Shown one piece after another: positions 56,351-64,000 of a stretch of DNA of 64,000 nt (position 1 is its first letter; each line of letters opens with the position of its first letter). A program made the translations under genes and the position numbers. Location: assembly GCA_034640345.1 (NCBI GenBank), contig JAXRVH010000005.1, forward strand, positions 620,001 through 684,000, in the 5' to 3' direction. This DNA comes from Drechslera avenae (lineage: Eukaryota > Ascomycota > Dothideomycetes > Pleosporales > Pleosporaceae). Below the pieces are notes generated by a model. The model was not told the DNA's origin. It saw only the letters and a program-made list of their open reading frames with translations, and ran no database searches.

Positions 56351-56858
56351 TGAGGGAAGTAGGAGAATCTAAACTTGAGTTGGCGCAAAAATTACCCGTC
56401 TACTGGGTGCTTTATCACATGTAGCATGCTGTAAGATTATACTCTCTGCAAGCTTACCCAGAGGCTTCAGTACCTAATGTCTTGGCAATTATACAGGTAA
56501 ATTTTTGAGTTAATAGCACGTATAGAACGAATGCCATGCTGGCAACTCTTCTAATCCAGCACGCAGACATGAGACACTCAGCACAGTGAATGCCCGATTA
56601 TGCTTACTGCCCATGAATAAAAGCTCGTGTATCTTTTGCAACTATTTCCAACACTATGAGCAATTTGCTGCCCTGCAAATATCTACGTATATTAATCGTA
56701 AGCCGTAGAGACCTCCATCACTTTGCACGTGACATGGCGACTGTCCGTGCCCACTGTTTGCGCCTGCCTCTCAACGTGACCCCGCAAACATAACATCGTT
56801 GTCTCGACACTTTGCACTTACCTTGCAGGCGGCAACTTTCTGAACCCCTTCACCAGCC
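56351..56858. other. Intergenic region upstream of the zinc-finger gene
   Basis: 510 bp, AT-rich in the first 350 bp. A CACGTGAC site lies near 56726. No gene seen. Confidence 0.5.
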
Positions 56859-59069
56859 ATGGCCCGGAATCGTGGCCCCAAGCTAGCATGGAAATGCGCT
56901 CTATGCGAAAAGTCCTTTGGAAGTAAAGGTGAGCTGAGTTACCATGCTGTCAGTCACGACGACACCAGTTTCTTGACTCCGCATTGCACTACCTGCAAAC
57001 GCAACTTCGAAAGCATACACGCTCTGGAGATTCATTACATTCAGGAGAGTCACGGTCCGCCAAACTTTGCGTGCGAGAACTGCAAGCAAACCTTCCTCTT
57101 GCAAAGGAGCCTTGACAATCATTTCAAGTCACATGCCGATTGCGCTGAGGTTTTTAAAGGTGGAGAAGTCGACATGGCCATCTACTGCGATCGTTGTCAG
57201 AAGACGTTCACCACCCAGAAGCAGTTCAGCAATCACCGGAGCGATATGAACGACAAATGTGCCGACTTCAGACATCCCACACCCAAGAAGAAGTCGCCAT
57301 CGCCTGCTACCAACGGCTACGTTGACCTGGACAAGCCCAAAGACGACGTTCCACCTATACCCAACTATGAGGATGAGAGGGCGACGGAAGTGTCAAACAC
57401 AACAACGATTACTAGCACTGATAGGGTACACTGCCATGACTGTAAGAAGAACTTCCATTCTATGGGCCACTTCAACAACCATTCGCTAGGTTGCACGCCT
57501 GTTGCGTCTAGCTCGAAAGCTCAAGCAGCCACTTCAGAGCCTCGTGCGATGCTCAAGGATAGTAAAGCAACGCATAAGAACAGTCATCCATTGGTTGTCA
57601 ACTACACCAACCCTCAAGGTCCGAATCTGGCAGTGGCCTCAACGATGCAGACAGTAACCTTGAACACACTCCCGCCTGTCCAACAAGTACAACAGCTCCC
57701 TGAACCAATGTTCCCACAAGCGCCTCCTACCCACAACTCGCCCATCGCCCCTGGCCCTGTCATCAATGGTACTGCTGTTTTTGTCTGCGGCATCAATGGT
57801 TGTGTTAGGTTTTGCAGGTCTGAGCCTGGCCTAAGGCAGCACAAAATCGATGCCCATGGTGTCGGCGGTCAAAAGCTAGATATAACCGGTAGCGAATCTT
57901 GGATGCTCAACGCTCGAGAGCGAGATCGACTACGACAGGAGGGCCTTCTACGTCAACCCTTGCGGTCGTCTCGTGGTCGTGGCGGTGGAAAATTTCCTCG
58001 CCCGCCTCCTGCTGCAGCTCATCCGCCGCCTTGTCCGCCTCCTCCTGCTGCGAGACCCCAACCTGCCAAGGGTAGACTTTCCGTTCCGCCCCAACACATT
58101 CAGCACCAGCAATCTATGCCAACCCATATACTGTCCACTATGATACCAGCTGGCGCGGATACAAGCGGAGCTGCAGAAATGGACGAAGCAAAGAGTATTC
58201 AAGCCAAAATGTTGCGTTTACTTATTCAGGCAGACATCTTCATAGGCCACGAAGGCAACGTCACCGTGTGCGATCTTAAGTGGACTAGAATTCACGTGTT
58301 CAAGCAGCCCGAGGTCCTTGCAACATTTGAGCGCCTGTGCCATCTACCCAAGATACTCCAAGGCGAGTACGTACCTGCTCCAAAGACTTTTATCGACGAC
58401 TACACCATCCAGTACCCTTCTACAGAGTTCGATTCTGCTCCCGCGCGTGATACAGAGAAAACTGGTCTCCGTGTCGTCGTCCTCTCGTGTAGCAAGATTG
58501 TCCTTGCAGATGGGCGCCAAGAAGTTGTCAAGATTGCGGCGGTTGACGTCCTCAGTAGCTGTATCCTCATGAACCACCTCGTCTGCACCGACCCACACGC
58601 GGAGGTTGGGAATTGGCGTTCGATAGAGACTGGACTTTTTGGCTGGAAAGACTTGGAAGCTGCACGAAAGGCCGGCTACAGAGTCTTCAAGGGTTGGGCG
58701 GCAGCTCGCGCCGCGTTATGGAAATTCATCGACAGTGACACCATCGTCTTAGGCCATAATCTGCGGGCAGATCTCGATGCATTGCGTATGATCCATGGAC
58801 GTGCCGTTGACATTGTCAAGGTTGTTGAGAAGGCAGCCAAAGGTCCACTCAACAAGGCGCAACTGAGTCTGGACAGTCTGTGTCGCGATTACCCTGCCAT
58901 CACCCTCAAGAATGATCCCCAATACGGCCGTGATATTATCATGAATGCGTTTGCAATCCGAGAGCTTGGCCTGTGGATCATTAAGAATGAACAAAAGTTT
59001 GTAAGGGATGCGAGACAGAGGAGTTTGGACTATCAACGTGTTATGCCAAGTGCCGTTGTAACAACTTGA
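56859..59069 (+). CDS. C2H2 zinc-finger protein with degenerate DEDD exonuclease-like domain
   Basis: Single exon, 736 aa. The N-terminal 220 residues hold about five C2H2-like fingers (first: Cys13, Cys16, His29, His33; then HCTTCKRNF, FACENCKQTF, YCDRCQKTF, HCHDCKKNF), and another (VCGINGCVRFC) lies near 310. A Pro-rich linker (about 375-410) follows. From about 535 an RNase H-like exonuclease fold resembles the REX family: VVVLSCSKIV, VKIAAVDV, FIDSDTIVLGHNLRADLDAL, then LSLDSLCRDY and GRDIIMNAFAIREL. The first metal motif DxE reads Ser543-Cys-Ser545. Asp638 in GHNLRAD is kept. The last motif (HxxxxD) reads Arg691 and Asn696. So nuclease activity is doubtful. It may bind RNA or DNA without cutting. 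It is convergent with the SHB17-type gene. Confidence 0.8.
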   Translation: MARNRGPKLAWKCALCEKSFGSKGELSYHAVSHDDTSFLTPHCTTCKRNFESIHALEIHYIQESHGPPNFACENCKQTFLLQRSLDNHFKSHADCAEVFKGGEVDMAIYCDRCQKTFTTQKQFSNHRSDMNDKCADFRHPTPKKKSPSPATNGYVDLDKPKDDVPPIPNYEDERATEVSNTTTITSTDRVHCHDCKKNFHSMGHFNNHSLGCTPVASSSKAQAATSEPRAMLKDSKATHKNSHPLVVNYTNPQGPNLAVASTMQTVTLNTLPPVQQVQQLPEPMFPQAPPTHNSPIAPGPVINGTAVFVCGINGCVRFCRSEPGLRQHKIDAHGVGGQKLDITGSESWMLNARERDRLRQEGLLRQPLRSSRGRGGGKFPRPPPAAAHPPPCPPPPAARPQPAKGRLSVPPQHIQHQQSMPTHILSTMIPAGADTSGAAEMDEAKSIQAKMLRLLIQADIFIGHEGNVTVCDLKWTRIHVFKQPEVLATFERLCHLPKILQGEYVPAPKTFIDDYTIQYPSTEFDSAPARDTEKTGLRVVVLSCSKIVLADGRQEVVKIAAVDVLSSCILMNHLVCTDPHAEVGNWRSIETGLFGWKDLEAARKAGYRVFKGWAAARAALWKFIDSDTIVLGHNLRADLDALRMIHGRAVDIVKVVEKAAKGPLNKAQLSLDSLCRDYPAITLKNDPQYGRDIIMNAFAIRELGLWIIKNEQKFVRDARQRSLDYQRVMPSAVVTT

Positions 59070-59245
59070 GAGTGTTAGGGCAACTAAGTCCGCTAGCACA
59101 AACATTGATGGCGTTTCGCTTGATCTGAGACGATATGGGAAGTAGTGGACATGGAGAAAAGTGGACGTGTACATGACACGAATACAACAAACGGAAACAT
59201 CTACTACCCAGTTGCATGTGAACATGAGGCTGTGATATGTGTATG

Positions 59246-60159
59246 TTAGGATTTGCTATTTTCCTCGTGCTCCTTTTCTACCACATCAACGACAAAAGCA
59301 CCACCCAATAGAATTGCCGGCTCATCGATGCTGTGATGTTCGTAGCTGTAGCGCTGATTAGCCCGTTTTCTCTTGTCCAAATGGAAAGGACAAGTATATA
59401 ACTCACCTTAACGTGCCCACGCCGCCGGCCTCGAGTATCAAACTCGGATTCTCCTCCAACCTCTTGCCCACCCACCTCGCGGCAAAACTGCGCAAAACAT
59501 GGCCATGTGCCACAATAAGCACATCGTTGGGTTTCCCATCTTTGCCAAACCGGCCTCTATGGTACTTGTCTCTCAACTCCCTAATCAGCTCATCCAGCCT
59601 CTTCGTCACATCCTCTGGAGACTCTCCGCCCTCACAGCCATCACGCCAGATGTCCCAGTCGTCGCCCAGCCCGCGCGCCTTTCTGTCTTGCTTGATCTCA
59701 CGCGTGACGCGGCCTTCGTAGTCGCCGTAGTCCCATTCGCGCACGGCTTCGGTAACTTGGATGGTAGCGTGGGTGCGGAAATCGGGTGCATCGTCGGCTT
59801 GGTTGGAGGAGTTGGCGTCGTGCCAGGGGAAGCGTTCTTTGCAACCCAAGTTCAGGAGTTCGAGGGTGCGTTGAGCGCGGGTGCGGGGGGAGACGTAGCT
59901 ACGGGAGTTTTGTGTTAGTGTTCTCCTTCCAATGTGTGTATGTGTGTCGAGGATGTGGATTGACTGAGAAAAAGGCGTACATGTGTGCGAGGTTGCTGGG
60001 GACGATTAATCGGTCGTCGCCCACGAGTGCTTTGCCAGTGGCTCGGATACGCTTCTCGCCGTTTTCCGTAAGCGGAATGTCAGTTGTTCCTGTGTGTCGG
60101 CCGTTGAGCGACCATTCTGTTTCACCGTGCCGGACTATGAAGACGCGCGGGTCGGGCAT
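59246..60159 (-). CDS. SHB17: SHB17-type sedoheptulose-1,7-bisphosphatase (histidine phosphatase)
   Basis: Three exons (60159-59981, 59898-59407, 59345-59246) give 256 aa; introns are 82 and 61 nt. The histidine-phosphatase motif VRHGETEWSLNGRHTG is at residues 9-24, then TDIPLTENGE. Exon 2 starts YVSPRTRAQRTLELL, has EWDYGDYEG, GDDWDIWRDGCEGGES and the second catalytic His in VLIVAHGHVLRSFAARW. Exon 3 adds YEHHSIDEPAILL and an acidic tail. Yeast Shb17 hydrolyses sedoheptulose-1,7-bisphosphate and drives ribose production by riboneogenesis; the GDDWDIWRDGCEGGES segment is specific to this group rather than to glycolytic phosphoglycerate mutase. All catalytic residues are present. The start at 60159 is chosen since the homologues begin just before VFIVRHGE. 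Confidence 0.9.
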
Positions 60160-60709
60160 TGTCAGCAGGAGATCCCAGCGTCTCTCAAGTGATGTCACCC
60201 AACTGTAAATCGAAAAATTATGAAGCAATCCAAAGCCTGTAAATTACGCGACTGCGAAAGAAAACTCTCCCCCAAAGCTTGGTTGCAATTGAGGACACGG
60301 GCAGGGGCAGAGTGAAGTTTAAAAGTAGACTTGAATGCGGCAAATGTCAGAGGCTCTCGCCGTATGTATGACGTGCGTATGGGGATTTGCTCAAAACGGT
60401 GTGGGGCGGCGTGGTCAGGAACCAACTCGGAGCTACCCCGCCATGTCCACTAATATCAAAAACTTGTTGCATAGTAAGCCTTGGTCATCGTATTACTCGG
60501 CATCAAGACTGGCGGATGACATGTAAGTGGAAGATTGATTGGAAAATAAGCTTTGGTTGCAGGTACTTGTTTACCATGGTTGGAAGTCATATAGACACGT
60601 GTTGGTATGGTTGCGTCAATGAGCAGTAAACAAGGTGCGATTGAGATTGTGGTAAATGTACGGGTTAGGCTAGCCAAATCAGCTACGTGCGAAAGTAACG
60701 CTTGTCTTG
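60160..60709. other. Intergenic region between two minus-strand genes
   Basis: 550 bp. No supported gene. It includes the SHB17 promoter and the 3' region of the CBM1 gene. Confidence 0.5.
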
Positions 60710-61433
60710 CTACCACATTGCAATGCTAGTGTTGGGGTCGTCTTCCTTGACACATTGGTAGTACCATTCTGAACGAACATCAGCTTTGCTGCACTCAGAG
60801 TTGAATGCAAGAATCGATACGTACCATTCTGTATGACACACTTGGCACCCTTGACGCATTTGGTGCAGCCATCCCAAGGTTTGTTGTTGAGAGAACCACC
60901 ACACATGTAATATAGAGGCACAGGGCAGGCAGTACTGCTTGGTCCAACCTCCTCGCTTGTTGTCTTAGTGGGCTTCGGTACGGGCTTTGTGCTCGTCTTG
61001 ACAGTCGTCTAGTGTGGCAATGTTAGTAATAGTGCCAAAAGATGCTTATAAAAGATACCTCAATGTTCAGGGAGAGAGGTGTGGGGTGTGTTGACCTTTG
61101 TCGGGTAGGGCACTGGCTCAGGCTTCTCCGAGGTGATTGGCTCAGGTTTGGCACTTGACTTAGACGGTTCGGGTTTCTTCGTTGTCGTTGTAACCGTTTT
61201 ACTTGTCGTCGGCTGTGGAATGACAGCCGTAGGACGACTGATGTTATCTGTGCAACGTCCTCCAATACATGTTATGATGTACGTCTGGCGCGGTACCAAC
61301 TCGCGGTGGTTATTCGCTGGCACCTATACATAGAATCAGTGAGATGTGAAGGAGATGGACAATAACAGGAGCTCACCGCAACGCAGACAGCCGAGAGGCA
61401 TGAGAGGAAGACAGTGAGAGTAGTGAGCTGCAT
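60710..61433 (-). CDS. Small secreted protein with C-terminal CBM1-like (fungal cellulose-binding) domain
   Basis: Four exons (61433-61377, 61323-61096, 61008-60825, 60768-60710) give 175 aa. The signal peptide is MQLTTLTVFLSCLSAVCVA, exactly exon 1. Next come RQTYIITCIGGRC, with one Cys pair, and a Thr/Pro/Lys/Ser-rich linker of about 95 residues. The C-terminus is CBM1-like: PLYYMCGGSLNNKPWDGCTK, CVKGAKCVIQN, spliced to EWYYQCVKEDD. The spacing of Cys and the aromatic residues fit a cellulose- or chitin-binding module. There is no catalytic domain, so it may be a wall-binding protein or an effector that shields hyphae; this is inference. Intron 2 uses a weak GTCAAC donor but is needed to keep the frame. 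Intron 3 is flanked by a direct repeat (separate entry). Confidence 0.75.
60761..60831. repeat. 11-bp direct repeat flanking an intron
   Basis: GTACCATTCTG occurs at 60761-60771 and again at 60821-60831, 60 bp apart. On the coding strand the repeat is CAGAATGGTAC, and one copy spans each boundary of the 56-nt intron 60769-60824 in the CBM1 gene. Confidence 0.9.
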
Positions 61434-62085
61434 AGTGCGTGATATAGTCGTAAATTTGGGGGCAGAGGGTAGTTTTGACTCTATCGCAACGAGATTCATT
61501 TTGGGGAACATAAGCAGGATTATATACCTGCTGGCTCCTACTACTAATCCATATGAGTCTGGCTTTGAAAAACTTCTTCATGCTGCTGCAGGCTGCAATC
61601 GCATCACCATCTAGACCGGTTGCTACGATTTCAAGCGAGGTTGCCTTCCAAGATCCATTGTGATTAATCTTGGTACTATTCTTGTCGACGGTAAAGCAGT
61701 TGGGTGGGGGGTGTGGTTTAGCCGCAATATGAGGTTTAATTCACCCATGTCTTAATACCAGCTTTTATGCCACTTGTGATGACAGCGATATCTTTCACTC
61801 GCCATATTGCGAAACAATATATTGATCGATACGGGTAGTGAGACTGGTAGTCGGAACACGATGCGGGAGAGCTGCACGAGAGAATATTCGCATCTAAATG
61901 TACCGGAATCCGGGGCCGGATGAAGAGAGATGCGGGACATGGCATGCGATGTAGTTAGCTCGAACTTGTCGGGTGGAGTTTGTTCAGCTCTAATATTGGT
62001 GAGAGACACAAGCGATGTATCTGTGGGCCCGTCGGTTACGATCAATGGAAATCGCTGTTCAGCGAACAGTGGACGCGCATGGGGT
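61434..62085. other. Intergenic region upstream of the CBM1 gene
   Basis: 650 bp with no supported gene; a G-rich stretch near 61703-61716. Confidence 0.5.
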
Positions 62086-62991
62086 TCACTCGCCGCTTAT
62101 CCCACCTCCTTGCACAGCTCCATTGCCTAACAGGTCTCCCACACCAATCCATTTTCTTACAAGGAAAGCGCCCTGAGGTCTCAGCTTCCTGTAGTACCCT
62201 TCGTCTTTCTCTAGTATTTCAAAATTTCGCTTTTTGTACCACTCCATACCTTCCTCGTTTGCCTCCCATACGTGCGCTGTGACGGATCGTACACTGTGTG
62301 ATTCCACCGCTTTCTTGACTACGGCTTGCAGGAGGTGCATGGCAATGCCGTGGGAGCGGTATGGTGCGAGGACACCAATGGTGGAGATGTATAATTGCGA
62401 CGAGGGAAGAAGGCGGCATCTGACAGCGCCAACCAAATGCGGCTTCTCCGATGACGATGCGGAACCATGGTTGCTCAGTGATGGGTGCCAGACTGCGGCC
62501 AATGTGATGCCGTGATGTGGTTCCGTCATGGTCTCCTTGAAGAAAGCATCAGGATATGATATGGGCAGAGTAAGGTTGAGCAAGCGCTTAAAGGCGGGCA
62601 GGAGATCTTCGGTAAGCGGCACGAGTTGGACGTTTGGTGGAAGAGGGCGCAAGGCGAACAGCTGGGGTATGGCGGCTTGCTGGACTGCCAGACTGGGGGG
62701 TGTGGGCATTCTCGAAGTTACGGGTGTAACGGCACGGGATGATCGCGGGCTCTTCTTGGATCTTGGTCTCGAGGGCGCCTGTAGAAAATCGTCGGGTATG
62801 TCGTTCCAGTTTTCCATTGCTGAGGGTGTAGGCGTCGTGTTGGGGGGAACGCGGGTGGGGGCCGAGGCCGACTTTGGAGGAGGCGGCGGTCGAGAAGGCT
62901 TTGCGACTACGGGAGGAGGTGCATTCAGAGGCTGTCGAGACTGCTCATCTGCGCTTGGCTTCTTCAGCCAGCTATTCAACGAGGACTGCAT
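62086..62991 (-). CDS. GNAT N-acetyltransferase (NAA50/SAN-like) with disordered N-terminus
   Basis: Single exon, 301 aa. The N-terminus MQSSLNSWLKKPS has a Q-x-x-L-x-x-W-L pattern that resembles a PIP-box (PCNA binding), then a Pro/Ser-rich disordered region to about residue 120. The acetyltransferase domain follows: VQLVPLTEDLLPAFKRLLNL, PISYPDAFFKE, HLVGAVRCRLL, LYISTIGVLAPYRSHGIAMH (acetyl-CoA loop R-S-H-G-I-A), VTAHVWEANEEGMEWYKKRN and FEILEKDEGYYRKL. This matches NAA50 and related N-terminal acetyltransferases (LPVxYP...FY motif). NAA50 acts with the NatA complex on Met-starting proteins and helps sister chromatid cohesion in animals. The PIP-like N-terminus is also seen in proteins that end up at replication forks, but that role is inference here. 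Confidence 0.83.
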   Translation of the reverse strand: MQSSLNSWLKKPSADEQSRQPLNAPPPVVAKPSRPPPPPKSASAPTRVPPNTTPTPSAMENWNDIPDDFLQAPSRPRSKKSPRSSRAVTPVTSRMPTPPSLAVQQAAIPQLFALRPLPPNVQLVPLTEDLLPAFKRLLNLTLPISYPDAFFKETMTEPHHGITLAAVWHPSLSNHGSASSSEKPHLVGAVRCRLLPSSQLYISTIGVLAPYRSHGIAMHLLQAVVKKAVESHSVRSVTAHVWEANEEGMEWYKKRNFEILEKDEGYYRKLRPQGAFLVRKWIGVGDLLGNGAVQGGGISGE

Positions 62992-63332
62992 CGTGGCGGC
63001 GGGGTGGTCCCTCGTCAGTGGTGATGTGTTCCCGTCGAGTGGAGGTATTCAAGGCAGATGGTGAGGCCTAAGCTCCCACAGAGTACCTTGCACAGTGTCT
63101 TGTATGTCGAAGATGGGGACAAGGACAGAGACGAGGACAAGGACACACGAGCAAATGCAAATGTCGCAATGCCTTCTGGTGCCTCCCAACGCGCCTGACG
63201 ATCCCTTGCAGGGATCCGTGCTAGCGTGCCTTCGTAGGCCAAGCCGTGAGCTTCGACTTCTTGCAGGAACCGCATCATCGCGCCAGAATCCAGAATCCAG
63301 AGTCCCGCATTTCCCCTCCCCCCAACGCAACA
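62992..63332. other. Divergent promoter region, acetyltransferase / MIC19
   Basis: 340 bp between divergent starts. A stretch of degenerate GACAAG/GACGAG hexamers lies at about 63117-63148. No gene supported. Confidence 0.55.
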
Positions 63333-64000
63333 ATGGGCGCCGAGAACTCCAAACCATCGTCCGAGATCAAGCAGCATGTCTTCTCAGCGTACGTAGCCCT
63401 TTGCCAAGCCAATGGCGCTGGCCATGACTGCAAAGCCACAATGAGAAAGTGACGTTTGAGGCTGATGAGTTTACCCAGTGATCACCCCGTCAGCTTCTCC
63501 AACGAGTTGGTAGGCTCGCTGCAGAAGAACACTTTCGTACGTTTCCCAGACCAGCGGGAGCCAGATTGGGGCTAACAGACAGTAGACAGATTCGGCACGA
63601 TCACGGCAGCAAGAACTCCAATACCAGGAACGCCTGACAGCTGAGCTGGAGAAACTCCGAGAGCAAGAAATCCAAAACTTTTCAAAATTCAGCGAGACTC
63701 TCTCCGATGAGACCGCACAGCCGGAGCAGCCCTCGCTCGTTGAGAAGATCCAAGATGCCACATCCACCAGCTCAGCCCTCGCGGAGAAGCAGAGGCAAAA
63801 GGACATGAGCAGGGACAGCGTCACCAAGGAAATTGAGAATCTCAAGGCAAAGCTAGAGAAGAGGAAGAAGCTAGAGCAGGCCGATGCGGATGTCACAAAG
63901 GCAAAGGAAGCCGTTGTCGCGTGTCTGCGCACTCACGACCGACGACCATTGGATTGCTGGAAAGAGGTCGAAACTTTCAAGCAGGAGGTTGGACGGTTAG
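63333..64000 (+). CDS. MIC19: MICOS complex subunit MIC19, 5' part (runs off right edge)
   Basis: Three exons are visible (63333-63388, 63479-63536, 63586 to the edge), 176 codons so far. The N-terminus MGAENSKPSSEIKQHVFSA starts with Met-Gly, a myristoylation-type context as in CHCHD3. Then DHPVSFSNELVGSLQKNT, TDSARSRQQELQYQERL, and a long charged coiled coil (KLREQEIQNFSKFSE, SVTKEIENLKAKLEKRKKLE). The end in view enters the CHCH-like part: CLRTHDRRPLDCWKEVETF with its first Cys pair. MIC19 sits on the inner membrane's intermembrane-space side and holds cristae junctions together with Mic60. The acceptor of intron 2 (AGTAG before ACAGATTC) is one of several AGs; only this one keeps the frame with TDSARS. 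The remaining C-terminus is outside the window. Confidence 0.9.

Noticed and set aside
1..64000. CRISPR arrays, transposons, rRNA, operon-type ribosome binding sites
   Set aside because: None was seen; the window is a eukaryotic gene-dense region, and no transposase, reverse transcriptase or long terminal or inverted repeats were recognised by eye.

Overview
The window is nuclear DNA of a filamentous ascomycete (Pezizomycotina). Short introns of about 45-100 nt with GT-AG ends and CTAAC/CTGAC branch sites, a fungal Zn2Cys6 regulator, a CBM1-type domain, RRG9, MIC19, RXT3 and RGP1 all point there. Gene style and family content suggest Dothideomycetes, probably Pleosporales; that placement is inference. 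I rebuilt 26 protein genes by joining exons at splice sites that keep the frame. Several genes (cytochrome c, the left-edge gene, the last exon of PDK, the microexon genes) are not visible as single open frames.

Layout. 1-393: a gene running off the left edge. 2.5-5.5 kb: a STE11-type MAPKKK. 7.3-18.1 kb: metabolic and mitochondrial genes (zinc alcohol dehydrogenase, RRG9, an mpaB/DUF2236 oxygenase-like protein, a short-chain dehydrogenase, cytochrome c, mitochondrial PDK-type kinase). 18.6-30.8 kb: a hypothetical protein, 6-phosphofructo-2-kinase/fructose-2,6-bisphosphatase, the Rpd3L subunit RXT3, battenin (CLN3/BTN1) and the ATP synthase OSCP subunit. 31.7-41.7 kb: fast-evolving genes (F-box-like protein, repeat-rich cell-surface protein, pepsin-like membrane protein, small hydrophilic protein, small membrane protein). 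42.4-45.0 kb: RGP1. 45.4-56.4 kb: a proline-centred cluster (P5C dehydrogenase, Zn2Cys6 regulator, FAD amine oxidase, proline dehydrogenase, P5C reductase). 56.9-64 kb: a zinc-finger protein with an exonuclease-like domain, SHB17-type phosphatase, a small secreted CBM1 protein, a GNAT acetyltransferase and the start of MIC19.

How genes work together. The 45-56 kb block is the clearest functional unit. Proline dehydrogenase and P5C dehydrogenase convert proline to glutamate in mitochondria, P5C reductase runs the reverse step, the regulator is a plausible pathway controller, and the amadoriase/pipecolate-oxidase-like enzyme could feed an imino or amino acid into the path. No permease is seen. 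As given, P5C dehydrogenase carries an in-frame TGA where the family has an arginine, with the rest of the frame intact.

Other signals that stand out: (i) the PDK stop codon sits in an exact CAA-TAG-CAA-TTA leaky-stop context, followed in frame by 87 further sense codons; (ii) an intron in the CBM1 gene is flanked by an 11-bp direct repeat; (iii) the zinc-finger exonuclease-like protein has lost most of its catalytic acids; (iv) exons of 9 and 14 nt occur in two genes.
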